Positions 9,019-16,839 of a stretch of 64,000 bases of DNA are shown here, piece after piece. Location of the stretch: the NCBI RefSeq assembly GCF_024347215.1, contig NZ_AP025282.1, forward strand, positions 3,844,001-3,908,000, written 5' to 3'. Numbering within the stretch: position 1 is the first letter of the stretch; the number at the start of each line of letters is the position of its first letter. The notes beneath the pieces are model-generated. The model saw only the letters and a program-made list of their open reading frames with translations, was not told where the DNA came from and did not search any database. This DNA is from Aliamphritea ceti. GTDB taxonomy: Bacteria > Pseudomonadota > Gammaproteobacteria > Pseudomonadales > Balneatricaceae. The translations under genes and the position numbers were made by a program.

Positions 9019-9842
9019 GGCTTTTCTCCTAATGCCAGACGGCGGGTAATATCTTCCAGGCAGCTTATTGCGTCAGCGATTGTATCAACCACATAATGCG
9101 CGCCTCCCTGACGGAATTTTTTGTACGCAGGCTGACGATATTTATCCTGTTCTTCCGCTGACAGTGCCTGCCATTTCTCAAGGCTCAGGCCTACTTCGTT
9201 ACCACTACACGCCAGTGCAATGGTCCACATACCGGCATTCAGGCCTTCATCAATGCCTGGCTGGGTATCATCAATTTTTACACAGGCGGCAAGGTTTTCG
9301 ACGCCAAGCTGCATAGCATTGGTCAAACTCATATAAGGATAAGGCCGGCCTTTACTGACTTGTGTAGCACACACCATGCTCTGCGGACTGTAACCCTGCT
9401 CTGCAGCGCGCTCCAGCAACCCAGACACCATTAAGTCCGCATAACCGGTATTCGCACCAATGCGAACATTGCGCTGTTCTGCCCAGAGAAGTAAATCTGT
9501 CACGCCTGGAATAAGCACTGATGTTGCAGCAATCGCCTCAATTTGCATTGGCACAAAGTCTTCGAACATAGTGTCGATATCATTACTGTCCGGCAGTTTT
9601 CCAAACTGTGCCTGCCAGGCATTCCGAATACGGGGCAGCTCACACAACTGACGAATATGTTCACGCTTCTCCGCTCCCATAGGCCCCCGTGCTTCTGTTT
9701 CACTGATATCAATACAACGACTGGCAAACAGGCGCTGAAACCCTTCTATAGGTGCCCGTGAACCAAAATCTACAGTGGTGCCCGCCCAGTCCATGATAAT
9801 GGCCTGAACCGGTCCGATATACTGACGGGAATAACGATACAT
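9015..9842 (-). CDS. phnX: phosphonoacetaldehyde hydrolase (phosphonatase)
   Basis: Hydrolyses phosphonoacetaldehyde to acetaldehyde and phosphate. It is a HAD-superfamily enzyme with the nucleophile Asp18 in 'IIMDWAGTTVDFGS' and the Schiff-base lysine Lys59 in 'GPMGAEKREHIRQL', both diagnostic of PhnX. The later acidic motif is 'VKIDDTQPGIDEG'. ATG 9842 is chosen because GAGGTGAGA lies directly upstream; it gives 275 residues, the usual length. The enzyme normally works with the aminotransferase PhnW, which is not in this window. A palindromic operator lies 86 nt upstream of the start and the EamA gene overlaps its end. Confidence 0.93.
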   Translation of the reverse strand: MYRYSRQYIGPVQAIIMDWAGTTVDFGSRAPIEGFQRLFASRCIDISETEARGPMGAEKREHIRQLCELPRIRNAWQAQFGKLPDSNDIDTMFEDFVPMQIEAIAATSVLIPGVTDLLLWAEQRNVRIGANTGYADLMVSGLLERAAEQGYSPQSMVCATQVSKGRPYPYMSLTNAMQLGVENLAACVKIDDTQPGIDEGLNAGMWTIALACSGNEVGLSLEKWQALSAEEQDKYRQPAYKKFRQGGAHYVVDTIADAISCLEDITRRLALGEKP

Positions 9843-9927
9843 TCTCACCTCATCATGGCGCATTCGGCCATAAGCTGCGTGTGATTACTGAAGCAAGAAT
9901 TATACAGGAAGGAAATAACATCACAAT

Positions 9928-9941
9928 CTGGTATAGACCAG
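9928..9941. promoter_or_regulatory. phn operator copy 1 (before phnX)
   Basis: CTGGTATAGACCAG, an inverted repeat with arms CTGGT/ACCAG, upstream of phnX. The same element stands before the other two phosphonate transcription units. It resembles operators of the HutC/UTRA branch of GntR regulators, and PhnR at 40187-40900 is the natural candidate to bind it. Confidence 0.72.
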
Positions 9942-9965
9942 GTTAGAATTCTAAATAAATATTAT

Positions 9966-9993
9966 CTGGTACTTAAGTCACCTTAAGCACCAG
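9966..9993 (-). terminator. hairpin after the phosphonate permease gene
   Basis: Arms of 12 nt (CTGGTACTTAAG and CTTAAGCACCAG, 11 of 12 paired) around a TCAC loop. It lies 11 nt beyond the permease stop. The downstream side on the minus strand is AT-rich (ATAATATTTATTT) rather than a pure U-tract, so it may be a weak terminator. Confidence 0.5.
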
Positions 9994-10004
9994 ACAAAGG
10001 AACA

Positions 10005-11699
10005 TTAAGCATGACGCCAGCGCTGACTGCGTGATAACAGCTCTTTACTGATCAGCCAGTGGCCACTCTTCACACCCAGCGCTGTAAACATAAGTAATAC
10101 TGCCATTGCTGCTGCCGGCGCGGTATCCCCCGCTTCATCCATATTAATAACCGCAACCGATGCCAGAGTTGTATCAGCCGAATAAAGAAATACAACAGCA
10201 GAGACGGTCGTCATTGCATTGACGAACAGATACACCGATATATCCAGCACAGCAGGTAAACATAATGGCAAAGTTACCCGTCTGAAAGTGGTATAAAAAG
10301 GCACTTTCAGCGATGCAGAAACCGATTCAAACTCGCCATCAATTTGCTTCAGGCTGGTACTGGCTGTCAGGTGACACACAGTATAAAAGTGCACCAGAGT
10401 ATTCAGCACCAAAATAGCCAACGTGCCGTATATAAAGTTCAGCGGATTATCCGGCGAGTTAAAGAAGAAGATATAGGATAAACCCAATACCATTCCAGGT
10501 ACGGCCATCGGTAGCATTGCCAGAAACTGCATCGTTTTTCGCAACATCGGCAAGGCTTTAATCTTTTCATTCAGATAAGACAGAATAAAAATAACTGCAG
10601 TACCGGTAATCGCGACCCAGAACGCCATACGCAATGAATTGAAGTACGACTCCCAGCCTCCACCATCCATCATATCGAACTGATAATTGTCCAAAGACAA
10701 CGTCAGATTATATGGCCAGAAGGTAATTAAAGACGCATACATCGCCATACCAATAACCAGCAACAGAAACGCTGAGACCACACCACAGAACAGCATTAAC
10801 AGATTATCTCTGAGAGGCTGCGATTCTGGCTGAATAGCAACCGCACGGGCACTCACCTGAGCGACCTGCCTCTTTTGTACACGTCGCTCAATCCAGAACG
10901 ACAGAACCGCCGGTAACAACAAAATAACACTGACCACAGCTCCCATCTGGAAATTCTGCTGGCCCACAACCTGCTTATAAATATCAGTTGCTAATACGTT
11001 GTACTGCCCGCCTATTACCTTAGCAACACCAAAATCGGTAATGGCCAACGTGAAGCAAACAAAAACTGTATTCACTAAACCATAGCGGACACCCGGCAAT
11101 GTGATGGTCAGAAAGACCCGCCAGCCTGGGGTTTTTAGTGCCTTAGCCGCTTCATACAAACGTGCATCACTATTCGCCATTGCTGTCGTCAGGATCATCA
11201 ATGCATGAGGAAAAATCCAGAAACAGAGTCCCATCACTATGCCTACCGGCCCGTATATAGAGTCCACCGGTAACCAGTCTTTCAAAATGCCCTGATTACC
11301 GAACAGGTAAATCATGCTTAACGCAGGTAGTAATGACGGTGCAAATAAAGGCAGACTGCTGATCAGGCGAAATCCCTTCTTGCCCGCCATGCCGCTACGG
11401 GTCAGTGCGTATGCCGTTATAAAGGCACAGGTAACAACAATCACTGTTGTCCAGCAGGCAATAATCAGTGAGTTAAGGATCGAACCGAATAACGCTGGAG
11501 TGGTAAAATATTCTGCATAGTTAGCCAGGCCAATGAAGTTTCCAGTCTGATCCTGCAAGCTCTTCAGTAACATAGTGCTCAGCGGTGCCAAAAGCCCCAA
11601 CACTAAAAACAGAACCCCCAGCAATAATAAAACCCGCTGTAAAAAACCTTCCGTATTCCAGGCCGGCAAACTCAGCCGACGAGCAACAAACTCACTCAT
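10005..11699 (-). CDS. 2-aminoethylphosphonate ABC permease (fused, PhnU-type)
   Basis: Inner-membrane permease of 564 residues with two binding-protein-dependent transport modules in tandem, as in the single-permease version of the 2-aminoethylphosphonate transporters. Each half has its own set of helices and an EAA-type loop: 'YEAAKALKTPGWRVFLTITLP' near residue 190, and 'EFESVSASLKVPFYTTFRRVT' in the C-terminal half. The start ATG 11699 overlaps the ATPase stop by 4 nt (ATGA). Because two PhnU/PhnV functions are on one chain, no separate second permease is needed, and none is present. Confidence 0.85.
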   Translation of the reverse strand: MSEFVARRLSLPAWNTEGFLQRVLLLLGVLFLVLGLLAPLSTMLLKSLQDQTGNFIGLANYAEYFTTPALFGSILNSLIIACWTTVIVVTCAFITAYALTRSGMAGKKGFRLISSLPLFAPSLLPALSMIYLFGNQGILKDWLPVDSIYGPVGIVMGLCFWIFPHALMILTTAMANSDARLYEAAKALKTPGWRVFLTITLPGVRYGLVNTVFVCFTLAITDFGVAKVIGGQYNVLATDIYKQVVGQQNFQMGAVVSVILLLPAVLSFWIERRVQKRQVAQVSARAVAIQPESQPLRDNLLMLFCGVVSAFLLLVIGMAMYASLITFWPYNLTLSLDNYQFDMMDGGGWESYFNSLRMAFWVAITGTAVIFILSYLNEKIKALPMLRKTMQFLAMLPMAVPGMVLGLSYIFFFNSPDNPLNFIYGTLAILVLNTLVHFYTVCHLTASTSLKQIDGEFESVSASLKVPFYTTFRRVTLPLCLPAVLDISVYLFVNAMTTVSAVVFLYSADTTLASVAVINMDEAGDTAPAAAMAVLLMFTALGVKSGHWLISKELLSRSQRWRHA

Positions 11700-12868
11700 G
11701 CCTGAGCCTCCATAACACCGTCCAGCTGTGCCTCGATACAAGCGACTACTTCAGTCTGACGTACGCTGACTAAGGTTGGTTCATCAATTGGTGGCTCCGG
11801 ATAGAAATGCAGGTTGTCCGCATCAATCGCCATATGTAAGTACTCACCTATCGCAGGCTTATACTGCGAATATTGCTGTACTGGCATATCAACTTCGATA
11901 TCCGTATCCAGTGCAATCGTCACAGCTAAACGTACAAAGGCCCCCATAAAACTCACCTGAGCAACTTCCCCCTGAAGTAACAGGTTCTCCGCGCTTGCTG
12001 TTTCAGCATGCTGTAATACCCGGATCATCTCCGGGCGAAACCCCAGTAAGCCTTCTTCGACACTTTGATTAAGCATCAGCGGCAAAGACAATTCTGTATC
12101 ACCAATCAACAGGTTATGCCCTTCCAAAACCCGGCCGGGTAACAAGTTCATACTTCCAATGAAACTTGCAACAAAAGATGTAGCCGGATGACGATAAATT
12201 TCTTCCGGTGTACCAACCTGAGCAATTGTGCCGTGATCCATCACCACAATGCGGTCAGCCATTGTCAGGGCTTCATCCTGATCATGGGTGACCATGATGG
12301 TAGTAATCCCCAGCGAACGCTGTAACTCACAAATTTCTTTACGTAAATGCAAGCGTACCCGTGCATCCAGTGCAGATAAAGGCTCATCTAATAAAAGCAG
12401 ACCAGGCTGAATTGCCAGTGCACGGGCCAGTGCAACACGCTGCTGCTGGCCACCTGAAAGCTGTCCCGGAAACTTCTCACCTATGCCTGGTAAGTCAATC
12501 TGTGCCAGTAAATCGTTCACCCGGGCCGTACGGTCCTGGCGGCTCAGTTTGTTATTTACCAGGCCGTAAGCAATATTTTCTGTCACTGTCAGGTTCGGAA
12601 ATAACGCATAAGACTGGAAAACAATACCAAAATCACGCTGCTGTGGTGGCAATTGAGTGATGTCTTTTCCTGCTTGAACAATATTTCCCTGCTGCGCCTG
12701 CTCAAGACCAGCAATTGTCCGTAGCAGAGTTGTTTTACCGCAACCGGACGGCCCCAGAAAGCAAACAAACTCACCCTCTTTGACCTGCAGGGATATATCC
12801 TGCAGTGCGACAAACTCGCCAAAACGTTTTTCCAGTTGATGAATATTTAAATACGGGGCAGCAGACAT
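11696..12868 (-). CDS. phnT: 2-aminoethylphosphonate ABC ATPase
   Basis: ATP-binding subunit of the aminophosphonate importer. Walker A is 'GPSGCGKTTLL', the signature is 'LSGGQQQRVALARAL', Walker B is 'LLLLDEPLSALDARVR', and a C-terminal TOBE-like domain follows, as in the spermidine/iron family of ATPases. ATG 12868 is chosen over an in-frame start 51 nt upstream because a GGAG site lies 8 nt ahead of it (390 aa). The gene is separated from the binding-protein gene by a terminator-like hairpin, and overlaps the permease gene by 4 nt. Confidence 0.88.
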   Translation of the reverse strand: MSAAPYLNIHQLEKRFGEFVALQDISLQVKEGEFVCFLGPSGCGKTTLLRTIAGLEQAQQGNIVQAGKDITQLPPQQRDFGIVFQSYALFPNLTVTENIAYGLVNNKLSRQDRTARVNDLLAQIDLPGIGEKFPGQLSGGQQQRVALARALAIQPGLLLLDEPLSALDARVRLHLRKEICELQRSLGITTIMVTHDQDEALTMADRIVVMDHGTIAQVGTPEEIYRHPATSFVASFIGSMNLLPGRVLEGHNLLIGDTELSLPLMLNQSVEEGLLGFRPEMIRVLQHAETASAENLLLQGEVAQVSFMGAFVRLAVTIALDTDIEVDMPVQQYSQYKPAIGEYLHMAIDADNLHFYPEPPIDEPTLVSVRQTEVVACIEAQLDGVMEAQA

Positions 12869-12990
12869 CTGTCTCACTCCATCATATGCCGCTTTGAAAC
12901 ATCCTGTTATCAACGGCATTGCTGATTCTGAATAGAATTTATGAATACGGTTTCGGAAGCCGACTCTTTAAAACGGCTCTTTAATACGAC

Positions 12991-13016
12991 AAAACGGCAG
13001 TCAAAAAGACCTGCCG
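12991..13016 (-). terminator. attenuating hairpin between binding-protein and ATPase genes
   Basis: On the minus strand CGGCAGGTC pairs with GACTGCCG (one bulged base) and TTTTG follows. It sits 20 nt past the binding-protein stop. A partial terminator here would allow more binding protein than membrane subunits. Confidence 0.7.
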
Positions 13017-13036
13017 CTTTTCAGTGCGAAGTGTAA

Positions 13037-14062
13037 TTACTTCTTAGGTTCGCTCTTGCTGTCGTAACGCTTCTGCCACTCTTTCAGGATGCGTGAGCGG
13101 TTTACAGCAGACCACTGGAAATCGTTATTGATCATGCGATCGGCGATATCAACCGGGTAGTTTTTAATTGGCTTGGCAACACCAGGCATAGCCACAACTG
13201 CATAACTTTCGTTGTACAGCTCGTTAGCCGGACGGGTTACAGCCCAATCCATCAGAGTCTTAGCAGCTTGCAGCTTGTCAGTACCTTTCACAATTGCTGC
13301 CGCTTCCATATCCCAACCCAGACCTTCAGATGGGAAAATCACTTCGATCGGCGCGCCTTTTGTGACTAGCTTGGCACCACGGTAAGCAAAAGAAATACCC
13401 ACAGCTGTTTCACCCGCAGCTGCCAGCTTACAAGGCTTAGAACCTGAGTGTGTGTAACGGTCTACGTTAGTGTGCAGCTTATCCATGAACGCCCAGCCTT
13501 GCTCTTCACCAAAGCTCTGCAACCAGCTGGATACATCCAGGAAGCCAGTACCGGAAGAATTAGGGTTAGGCATAATGACATGGCCTTTGTATTCAGGACG
13601 TGTCAGATCCTGCCAACTTGTCGGCTTAGGCAGGTTGAGTTTTTCTGCTTCAATGGTGTTGTAACAAATAGACGCAACCCAGGCATCCATCCCCACCCAT
13701 GAAGGTGTTGCATCATTATCAACAAACTTTTTACTCAGTTGCTCAACACCTGCAGGCTTATAACTCTGCAGCATTCCCTGGTCTTTCAGTACCAGCAAAC
13801 TGGTAGCAGCAAGACCCAGCACTACATCCGCCTGAGGATTTTCTTTCTCGGCCAGCAAGCGCGCTGTAATGATACCGGTTGAATCACGTACCCAACGGAT
13901 CTTCACATCAGCATTCTGCTTCTCAAAAGCCTTCGCATAGGTTTTCAACTGATCGGCTTCTAACGCCGTATAAACAGTCAGGTCAGTTTGTGCCTGAGCC
14001 TGCAGTGCAGCCCCCATTCCCAATGCAACCGCCAATAAACGCGCTTTTGCGATCAGTTTCAT
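13037..14062 (-). CDS. phnS: 2-aminoethylphosphonate periplasmic binding protein
   Basis: Periplasmic receptor of the importer, 341 aa. The signal peptide is residues 1-24 (AVALGMGAALQAQA cleavage region). The mature part starts 'TDLTVYTALEADQLKTYAKA' and belongs to the iron/spermidine-like binding-protein group that includes PhnS-type proteins; 'NPNSSGTGFLDVSSWLQ' and 'GISFAYRGAKL' are typical segments. The start is ATG 14062, preceded by GAGGA at 7 nt; an in-frame start 78 nt further up would put a long charged stretch before the signal peptide. An operator copy lies about 80 nt upstream. Confidence 0.87.
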   Translation of the reverse strand: MKLIAKARLLAVALGMGAALQAQAQTDLTVYTALEADQLKTYAKAFEKQNADVKIRWVRDSTGIITARLLAEKENPQADVVLGLAATSLLVLKDQGMLQSYKPAGVEQLSKKFVDNDATPSWVGMDAWVASICYNTIEAEKLNLPKPTSWQDLTRPEYKGHVIMPNPNSSGTGFLDVSSWLQSFGEEQGWAFMDKLHTNVDRYTHSGSKPCKLAAAGETAVGISFAYRGAKLVTKGAPIEVIFPSEGLGWDMEAAAIVKGTDKLQAAKTLMDWAVTRPANELYNESYAVVAMPGVAKPIKNYPVDIADRMINNDFQWSAVNRSRILKEWQKRYDSKSEPKK

Positions 14063-14140
14063 CTCGAAGTCCTCATTCAGCATAGAAGTAACGGCTAAGC
14101 CGTTGTTATTTTTCAGCGTCAGCAGAGCACGCTGCTCCAC

Positions 14141-14154
14141 CTGGTCTATACCAA
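14141..14154. promoter_or_regulatory. phn operator copy 2 (before phnS)
   Basis: CTGGTCTATACCAA, the same element as at 9928 and 16530, with one base off a perfect palindrome. It is placed about 80 nt upstream of the binding-protein start, where it would cover the promoter of the transport operon. Confidence 0.7.
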
Positions 14155-14275
14155 ATTATTATCAGCCGCTTTGATGACAGAAAAGTGACAGTCAGATAAC
14201 GTATTTTTTACAATTACTCTCAGTGAACATCAGGCTGGAACGCCGCAATACTTCTGCAGTTAATTTGTAGCGCCC

Positions 14276-14304
14276 ACAAAAAACGGGATGCAAAGCATCC
14301 CGTT
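14276..14304 (-). terminator. intrinsic terminator of the phnZY operon
   Basis: On the minus strand a perfect 10-bp stem (AACGGGATGC / GCATCCCGTT) with a 3-nt loop is followed by a run of T, 20 nt beyond the phnY stop. It is a strong rho-independent terminator. Confidence 0.88.
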
Positions 14305-14323
14305 AGTATTCTTTCTGAAGCTG

Positions 14324-15184
14324 CTACACAGTAGATTTACTGTGTGCGGTAGGCGTCGCCACATGAAAACTTGGGTTATCAAATTCCCGGTGTTTCATAT
14401 CGTAGTAGTCATCGTAGAAATCACCGAAATGCAAAGAGTTAAAAGTATAGAACATAGCCCGGCGGGATTTATCGGAACCATTCTTTTCTGAATAATGCGG
14501 CACATAAGAATCAAAAATAACCACATCTCCCGGCTTTGCTACAATCGGCTGCCACTTAATCCGGTCGACCACTTCCTGTTGGATAGCACCATGGCTGCTA
14601 CCACCGTCATAACTTGGCAGTATCGGTAGCTGACCATTCGGTGTGGTCTGTAATTCATAGTCATGCCCTTTCAGATCACGGCGATAATTCTCCGGGAAGA
14701 ACAGACAACCGTTTTCCAGCGTTGCTTCATCCAGAAAAATGGCCACAGTCACATGAAAATTAGGCTTAAGATGATTATAAGCAATGACATCCTGATGTGG
14801 TTCAAATGCCCCGCCACCCGGATTTTTAGCATTACATTTATCTTTAAAAAGTACGAAGTCATCGCCGGTCAGCGTTTTAATGAATGTTTGCAGCTTAGGT
14901 ACCAGCTGTTCACGGATCACTGTATTGAAGCCTTTAATGTATTCGTAGCGGCAAACTTTTAACCCGTCGTCTATCTCCGGTACAACGATCAGTTCCTGCA
15001 GATTCTTCTGATAAAAATCATTCAGGCTTTCACCGCTGGCCTGTAACTGCTCAAGCAGATAGTCTGAGTGGCGGTATAAATCAGCACTGGCTGCCTCGAG
15101 CATCTGCATATCTGCTTTGCTCAGCCCCTGATCTAAAACAATATAGCCCTGACGCATGAAGCTGTCTTTATTAAATTCAGGCAT
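14324..15184 (-). CDS. phnY: 2-aminoethylphosphonate dioxygenase PhnY
   Basis: Fe(II)/2-oxoglutarate-dependent dioxygenase of the phytanoyl-CoA hydroxylase fold. It hydroxylates 2-aminoethylphosphonate to (R)-2-amino-1-hydroxyethylphosphonate, the substrate of PhnZ. The iron facial triad is visible: His130-x-Asp132 in 'FEPHQDVIAYNH' and His230 in 'DSYVPHYSEKNGS', with Arg241/242 placed to bind 2-oxoglutarate. The length of 286 aa fits PhnY. GGGAG lies 7 nt before ATG 15184, and the phnZ stop is only 2 nt upstream. The pairing with phnZ makes the assignment firm at family level; a related N-substituted aminophosphonate is a possible alternative substrate. Confidence 0.9.
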   Translation of the reverse strand: MPEFNKDSFMRQGYIVLDQGLSKADMQMLEAASADLYRHSDYLLEQLQASGESLNDFYQKNLQELIVVPEIDDGLKVCRYEYIKGFNTVIREQLVPKLQTFIKTLTGDDFVLFKDKCNAKNPGGGAFEPHQDVIAYNHLKPNFHVTVAIFLDEATLENGCLFFPENYRRDLKGHDYELQTTPNGQLPILPSYDGGSSHGAIQQEVVDRIKWQPIVAKPGDVVIFDSYVPHYSEKNGSDKSRRAMFYTFNSLHFGDFYDDYYDMKHREFDNPSFHVATPTAHSKSTV

Positions 15185-15186
15185 GA

Positions 15187-15750
15187 CTAAGCTCCCTCTT
15201 CCAATGGCTGAGTACTGGCCTGCAATTGCGGCAAATAATGCCGAAAAGGCTGCATACTCAGCTCCTGGATTTTGCCTTCATCATCCCAGCGACGCAGCTT
15301 AATCGCCGACTCAACATAGGTTTCGGCCAGAAAAGCATCACATTCTTCCGGGCTCATCAAACCACCCTGATGGTGCAGCGAATCAAGAGACGCTGCGGAC
15401 AGCCCTTCCAAATAGCCCTTTTCAACAGAACACAGATAACGTTTTGCCTGCGCATGTAAACGAATAGGCTCCGTGACCGCTGGAGAAAAGTACTCGGCCA
15501 GAAACCCGGCACCTACGGCGTCGTGCTTATAATTGCCGTAAGCAAGATCTGTTGTCGCAAGTAAATGTCCGATGTCATGAAGCAACGCTGCCGTTACAAG
15601 CGCATCAGACTCGCCGGCACGCACAGCCAGTTCAGCACACTGAACAGCATGCTCGGTTTGTGTAATATCTTCGCCGTAGGTCTGATTACCTTCAGCTTCA
15701 AACAAATCAGTAATTTGTTTAACAATAGGATGCATAAGTCTACCCGTCAT
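15187..15750 (-). CDS. phnZ: HD-domain mixed-valence diiron oxygenase PhnZ
   Basis: Cleaves the C-P bond of (R)-2-amino-1-hydroxyethylphosphonate with O2, giving glycine and phosphate. Iron ligands and substrate residues known from PhnZ can be read: Glu27, His34, His58-Asp59 ('LLHDIGH'), His76, His99 and Asp156. Using ATG 15750, the first four carry the same numbers as in the characterised enzyme, which supports this start over ATG 15735. A difference: the position of the loop tyrosine (Tyr24 in the studied enzyme) is Thr here with Tyr one residue later. The C-terminal 'LRRWDDEGK' is also typical. It is upstream of and adjacent to phnY. Confidence 0.9.
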   Translation of the reverse strand: MTGRLMHPIVKQITDLFEAEGNQTYGEDITQTEHAVQCAELAVRAGESDALVTAALLHDIGHLLATTDLAYGNYKHDAVGAGFLAEYFSPAVTEPIRLHAQAKRYLCSVEKGYLEGLSAASLDSLHHQGGLMSPEECDAFLAETYVESAIKLRRWDDEGKIQELSMQPFRHYLPQLQASTQPLEEGA

Positions 15751-15822
15751 TTTTATCAGGCTGCTCAGTTCACAAGAGCAGCACTGTTTTCTAATGGCGG
15801 GCAGATATAACCTGACCGCCGC

Positions 15823-16482
15823 TTAAATTGTCCAGTTAAGCTGTGCCCAGTTACGCTCTCGGGCGATCACCGCCAGGCGCGGATCAGGGTTAGTCGCCAC
15901 CGGCTGCTCAACCACTTCCAGCAATGGCAGGTCATTCATTGAATCGCTGTAAAATGCTGCGCCTTTCAAAGATTCCTGCTCCGCCTCCAACCATGCATTT
16001 AGCCGGGTTACCTTGCCTTCTTTATAAGTTGGCACACCATCAATCTCGCCGGTATAGCAGTCATCGCCATCAACACAAAGATCAATCGCCAGCACTTCAT
16101 CAACTCCAAGCTGTTTCCCTACTGCCCGCACAATAAAGGTTGCCGTTGCCGAAACGATCACTACCCGGTGTCCTGCACTGCGTAACTCGCTCAGTAATAC
16201 TTTTGCCTGCGGATAAATCTTCGGCACGATCACATCAGCAACAAAGCGCTCTGTCAGATGATCGATATCCGCTACATTCATATCTGCCAGAGGTTTCATC
16301 TGAAACCGGATATATTCCACCACCGACATAGATCCCCGTGCGTACTCATCCATCAGCCGTTGCTCTTCCGCAACAAAACCAGGATCCGTTACCAGACCGG
16401 TTTCCTTCAGATATTCACAAAACAGCGACGAGGTATCGCAACAGGTTATGGTTTCGTCCAGGTCAAAAATGCGTAACGCCAT
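15823..16482 (-). CDS. HAD-IB family phosphatase (SerB-like)
   Basis: Phosphoserine-phosphatase-like HAD hydrolase of 219 aa. Motif I is 'IFDLDETIT' (nucleophile Asp7, acid Asp9), motif II 'VVIVSATATF', motif III lysine in 'YKEGKVTRL' and motif IV 'FYSDSMNDLPLLE'. The alpha-helical cap between motifs I and II is the HAD-IB (subfamily I) type. It is the first gene behind operator copy 3 and is followed by phnZ and phnY after 72 nt, so it is probably part of that operon. Its substrate is unknown; a phosphorylated product or precursor of aminophosphonate metabolism is an inference from location. Confidence 0.8.
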   Translation of the reverse strand: MALRIFDLDETITCCDTSSLFCEYLKETGLVTDPGFVAEEQRLMDEYARGSMSVVEYIRFQMKPLADMNVADIDHLTERFVADVIVPKIYPQAKVLLSELRSAGHRVVIVSATATFIVRAVGKQLGVDEVLAIDLCVDGDDCYTGEIDGVPTYKEGKVTRLNAWLEAEQESLKGAAFYSDSMNDLPLLEVVEQPVATNPDPRLAVIARERNWAQLNWTI

Positions 16483-16527
16483 GGCTTAAATTCTCATCTA
16501 GATTGAAAGCAGAAAAACTACAAACCA

Positions 16528-16545
16528 ATCTGGTATATACCAGAT
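16528..16545. promoter_or_regulatory. phn operator copy 3 (before HAD-phnZ-phnY)
   Basis: ATCTGGTATATACCAGAT is a perfect 18-bp palindrome, the most symmetric of the three copies. It lies 46 nt upstream of the HAD phosphatase start. The core CTGGTATATACCAG is shared with the sites before phnX and phnS. Confidence 0.75.
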
Positions 16546-16839
16546 TATATGATCGAAATATTACAACGTAATGACAACTCTGTCGATGTAGAAAAGCTCA
16601 GGGGAATGTTTAAGGAAAGTAATGCTTTTACACAGGAAGTAAAAAATAACGATTCAGCAAGAAATAACGGCTTTGCCAGCAACAAACCCTATCAGGAACA
16701 GAACGTGAAAAATGATATTGCCAGGGACATAGCTAACTATGAAATCACAGTTAACCACGCGAATAGTTCTTTATAACTTCCTGATAAGAAGAACCTTACA
16801 AACTTTAAAAATCCCATCTCGGATAAGCGAAAAAATCAG
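16546..16839. other. intergenic stretch, no supported gene
   Basis: A 75-codon plus-strand frame begins 6 nt after the operator but has no ribosome-binding site and no recognisable features. I do not treat it as a gene. The right part is the 3' flank of the GGDEF/EAL gene and shows no clear terminator. Confidence 0.5.

Noticed and set aside
8119..16545. A C-P lyase (phnGHIJKLM) cluster
   Set aside because: None of its subunits is present; the genes belong to the PhnX and PhnY/PhnZ routes only.
16549..16776. 75-codon plus-strand frame directly after phn operator 3
   Set aside because: No ribosome-binding site, no recognisable domain, Asn/Ser-rich composition typical of translated intergenic DNA.
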